From positions 127,511 to 135,490 of the forward strand of contig CP070731.1 of NCBI GenBank assembly GCA_020347545.1: a stretch of DNA of 7,980 bases. Direction: 5' to 3'. The stretch comes from Flavobacteriaceae bacterium (GTDB lineage Bacteria; Bacteroidota; Bacteroidia; Flavobacteriales; Flavobacteriaceae). Under the pieces are notes generated by a model. It did no database searches and was not told where the DNA came from. It was given only the letters and a program-made list of their open reading frames with translations. Of this stretch, positions 6,868-7,980 are shown piece by piece. Position 1 is the stretch's first letter. The number at the start of each line of letters is the position of its first letter. Made by a program: the position numbers and the translations under genes.

Positions 6868-6868
6868 A

Positions 6869-7189
6869 ATGAATTTTAAAAAACTCAAGGAAAATAAATT
6901 GATTCGAATCATCAGTAATAAATATGTTATTATTCTGGTGGTCTTTATTATCTGGATGGGGTTCTTTGATGAGAATTCGTTTATGAATCACAGAGAATTG
7001 GATGAAGAGATTGATAAGCTTGAAAACGCCAATGAGTACTATAAGAAGCAGATAGATGCTGATCAGAAAATAATAAATAATTTGAATGATCCTGATTCTT
7101 TGGAAAAATATGCAAGAGAAGAATACAAGATGAAGAAGGATAATGAGGATATTTATATCATTGAGTACGATACAGTTGAAGAAGATTAA
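6869..7189 (+). CDS. FtsB/DivIC family septum formation initiator
   Basis: This 106-residue bitopic membrane protein has the typical FtsB/DivIC layout. It has a basic cytoplasmic N-terminus, one transmembrane helix (about residues 18-33), and a periplasmic coiled coil (about 41-72, rich in Glu, Lys, Asn and Leu). The family's closing motif follows (LEKYAREEYKMKK at 78-90, then NEDIYII), with an acidic tail. FtsB/DivIC forms a complex with FtsL and FtsQ/DivIB at the division site and controls septal peptidoglycan synthesis. The start ATG lies one base after the udk stop, so translation is probably coupled. FtsB versus DivIC cannot be distinguished here. The stop codon lies inside a small inverted repeat (7185-7206). 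Confidence 0.92.
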   Translation: MNFKKLKENKLIRIISNKYVIILVVFIIWMGFFDENSFMNHRELDEEIDKLENANEYYKKQIDADQKIINNLNDPDSLEKYAREEYKMKKDNEDIYIIEYDTVEED

Positions 7190-7206
7190 AGCTTAGGAAC
7201 TTTAAT
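7185..7206 (+). repeat. Small inverted repeat at the ftsB-type gene stop codon
   Basis: ATTAAAG (7185-7191) pairs perfectly with CTTTAAT (7200-7206) around an 8-base loop, and the left arm contains the TAA stop codon. The stem is only 7 bp and mostly A/T, and no uridine run follows, so it is weak as a terminator. It lies at the end of the udk-ftsB unit, before an 84-base gap, where transcription could end or be attenuated. In A/T-rich DNA a repeat of this size can occur by chance. Confidence 0.25.
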
Positions 7207-7273
7207 TAGTATACTTCTCGGAGGCTCTTTCATCAGGCATTTTACATTAAATTTAGCCAAATAAAAAATCCAG

Positions 7274-7747
7274 TTGGGAAAAAACGCGTCTGAATACAAA
7301 AAGTTTCAAATAAAAACGCTGGCTCTCAGTGATTTGTTTTCAAGTATGGAAGGAAGGAGGCCCAGAATTATAGTTGGTGCTTTTTCGAAAAAATCAGGAA
7401 CAGATGTTAGTAAAATAGCGCATATCTTATCAGATATGGGTTTTGACGTGGATATATCTCCTTTGATCACATCGGTGGAAAGATTTGCCATGAACGCACT
7501 TGAAAATGACGTTGACGCCCTATTGATGCTGACGGAATCAAATGATATTAAGGCTAAAATGCTTGGCCTTGAAACGTTTTTGGCTCAACAAAAAGCAGAG
7601 ATTCTTCTGTCCCAAATCAGCAACAGCGAAAGTCAATCTGTTCTTCAAGATGAAATGTTTAAAAATTGGATCGTTTTAAATGCAGAAACAAAGCAATCAG
7701 AATTAGGCTTTATAATTCTAAATCAATTATTGGATAGGACAAACTAA
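7274..7747 (+). CDS. Degenerate cobalamin-binding-domain protein, methylmalonyl-CoA mutase-like
   Basis: This 157-residue protein resembles the C-terminal B12-binding domain of methylmalonyl-CoA mutase. The entry block EGRRPRIIVG (26-35), the helix SKIAHILSDMGFDVDISPL (46-64) and the ALENDVDALLML segment (75-86) follow the mutase pattern in order. The cobalamin motifs are missing, however. Where the mutase has D-x-H-x-x-G the sequence reads KKSGTDVS, so there is no His ligand, and neither the later S-x-L nor the G-G motif is apparent. The non-catalytic small mutase subunit also has such a motif-less domain, but that subunit is several times longer. No catalytic barrel is visible here. TTG at 7274 is used because the frame is closed by TAA at 7262-7264. 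The first ATG is at 7346 (residue 25), directly before the domain, and could be the real start. Possible identities are a stand-alone B12-fold regulatory or partner subunit, or the remnant of a mutase gene. Confidence 0.7.
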   Translation: MGKNASEYKKFQIKTLALSDLFSSMEGRRPRIIVGAFSKKSGTDVSKIAHILSDMGFDVDISPLITSVERFAMNALENDVDALLMLTESNDIKAKMLGLETFLAQQKAEILLSQISNSESQSVLQDEMFKNWIVLNAETKQSELGFIILNQLLDRTN

Positions 7748-7768
7748 AGGTCTAGGATATACCTTTAG
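7744..7768. terminator. Symmetric hairpin between convergent genes (possible bidirectional terminator)
   Basis: CTAAAGGT (7744-7751) and ACCTTTAG (7761-7768) form a perfect 8-bp inverted repeat with a 9-base loop. The left arm contains the TAA stop of the plus-strand gene (7745-7747) and the right arm the TAA stop of the minus-strand gene (7767-7765). The only intergenic sequence, 7748-7764, is therefore mostly hairpin. On the plus strand CTTTTC follows the stem, and on the minus strand TTTGTCC follows. Both T-runs are short, so terminator strength is uncertain. Confidence 0.45.
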
Positions 7769-7980
7769 CTTTTCGCTATTGGTTTAAGCAATTTTTCTTT
7801 TCTGGTCAGGGGCCTCATTTCATCTTCCATTAATTTTAAATATTTATTGGTCTTATGTTTGCTTAAAAATCCGCGCAATTCTTTTTCCCTGGTATATGCC
7901 AAAGCTTTCATCAATTGCTTTTTTTGTTTATCGTCCTGATCACTTTCGAGTATCTCGTAAACCCGGTCAACAAATCCTTT
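7765..7980 (-). CDS. C-terminal 71 residues of an unrecognised protein (5' end beyond window)
   Basis: A minus-strand frame is open from the right edge and ends with TAA at 7767-7765. It reads KGFVDRVYEILESDQDDK at its start and TRKEKLLKPIAKS at its end. The stretch is rich in Lys, Glu, Asp and Leu, with no membrane segment, and looks helical with a basic C-terminus. It includes ELRGFLSKHKTNKYLKLMED (about residues 35-54), which I cannot assign to a family. The reading frame is supported by ordinary codon use and by ending tail-to-tail against the preceding gene at the symmetric hairpin. Only the C-terminus is visible, so no function is proposed. Confidence 0.7.
   Translation of the reverse strand, partial: KGFVDRVYEILESDQDDKQKKQLMKALAYTREKELRGFLSKHKTNKYLKLMEDEMRPLTRKEKLLKPIAKS

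Noticed and set aside
7220..7224. GGAGG, a Shine-Dalgarno-like sequence
   Set aside because: No start codon in a useful frame follows within 5-12 bases, and the phylum seldom uses this signal. The next start, at 7274, is too far away.
1..7980. CRISPR array, insertion sequence, tRNA or rRNA gene, or defence system
   Set aside because: No regularly spaced direct repeats, transposase motifs, terminal inverted repeats, cloverleaf or rRNA-like sequence were seen. The genes are ordinary chromosomal families.

Overview
The window looks like chromosomal DNA from a member of the Bacteroidota, most likely a flavobacterium. The evidence is AT-rich coding sequence with A/T-rich rather than Shine-Dalgarno leaders, a promoter of the Bacteroidota type (TTTG, 18-bp spacer, TAAATTTC) ahead of the uridine kinase gene, and protein flavours I associate with that group. 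This is inference from composition and motifs; no database search was possible.

Layout. (1) 1-2230, plus strand: the 3' part of an Mla-type ABC ATPase gene, an MCE/MlaD-type substrate-binding protein gene abutting it with no gap, and a patatin-like phospholipase gene. (2) 2221-4176, minus strand: in transcription order a possible 37-residue ORF (4176-4063), a CDP-alcohol phosphatidyltransferase gene and a membrane-anchored calcineurin-like metallophosphoesterase gene, whose 3' end overlaps the patatin gene convergently by 10 bp. (3) 4318-6144, minus strand: a SulP anion transporter with a C-terminal STAS domain and an unusual acidic insert. (4) 6145-6261: a divergent intergenic region with promoter elements. 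(5) 6262-7189, plus strand: uridine kinase and an FtsB/DivIC-type septum protein, almost certainly co-transcribed. (6) 7274-7747, plus strand: a stand-alone protein resembling the cobalamin-binding domain of methylmalonyl-CoA mutase but lacking the cobalamin-binding motifs. (7) 7765-7980, minus strand: the C-terminal 71 residues of an unrecognised protein whose gene enters from the right edge and converges on (6) across a small symmetric hairpin.

Functionally, the left half is envelope- and phospholipid-centred: lipid trafficking (MlaF/MlaD), lipid hydrolysis (patatin), phospholipid headgroup transfer (CDP-alcohol phosphatidyltransferase) and a phosphoesterase of the YaeI/YkuE/LpxG kind. The right half is housekeeping: anion uptake, pyrimidine salvage and cell division. 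I see no mobile element, CRISPR array, rRNA or tRNA gene, and no clear defence system. The items most worth a second look are the motif-less B12-domain homologue, the SulP insert, and the short ORF upstream of the phosphatidyltransferase.
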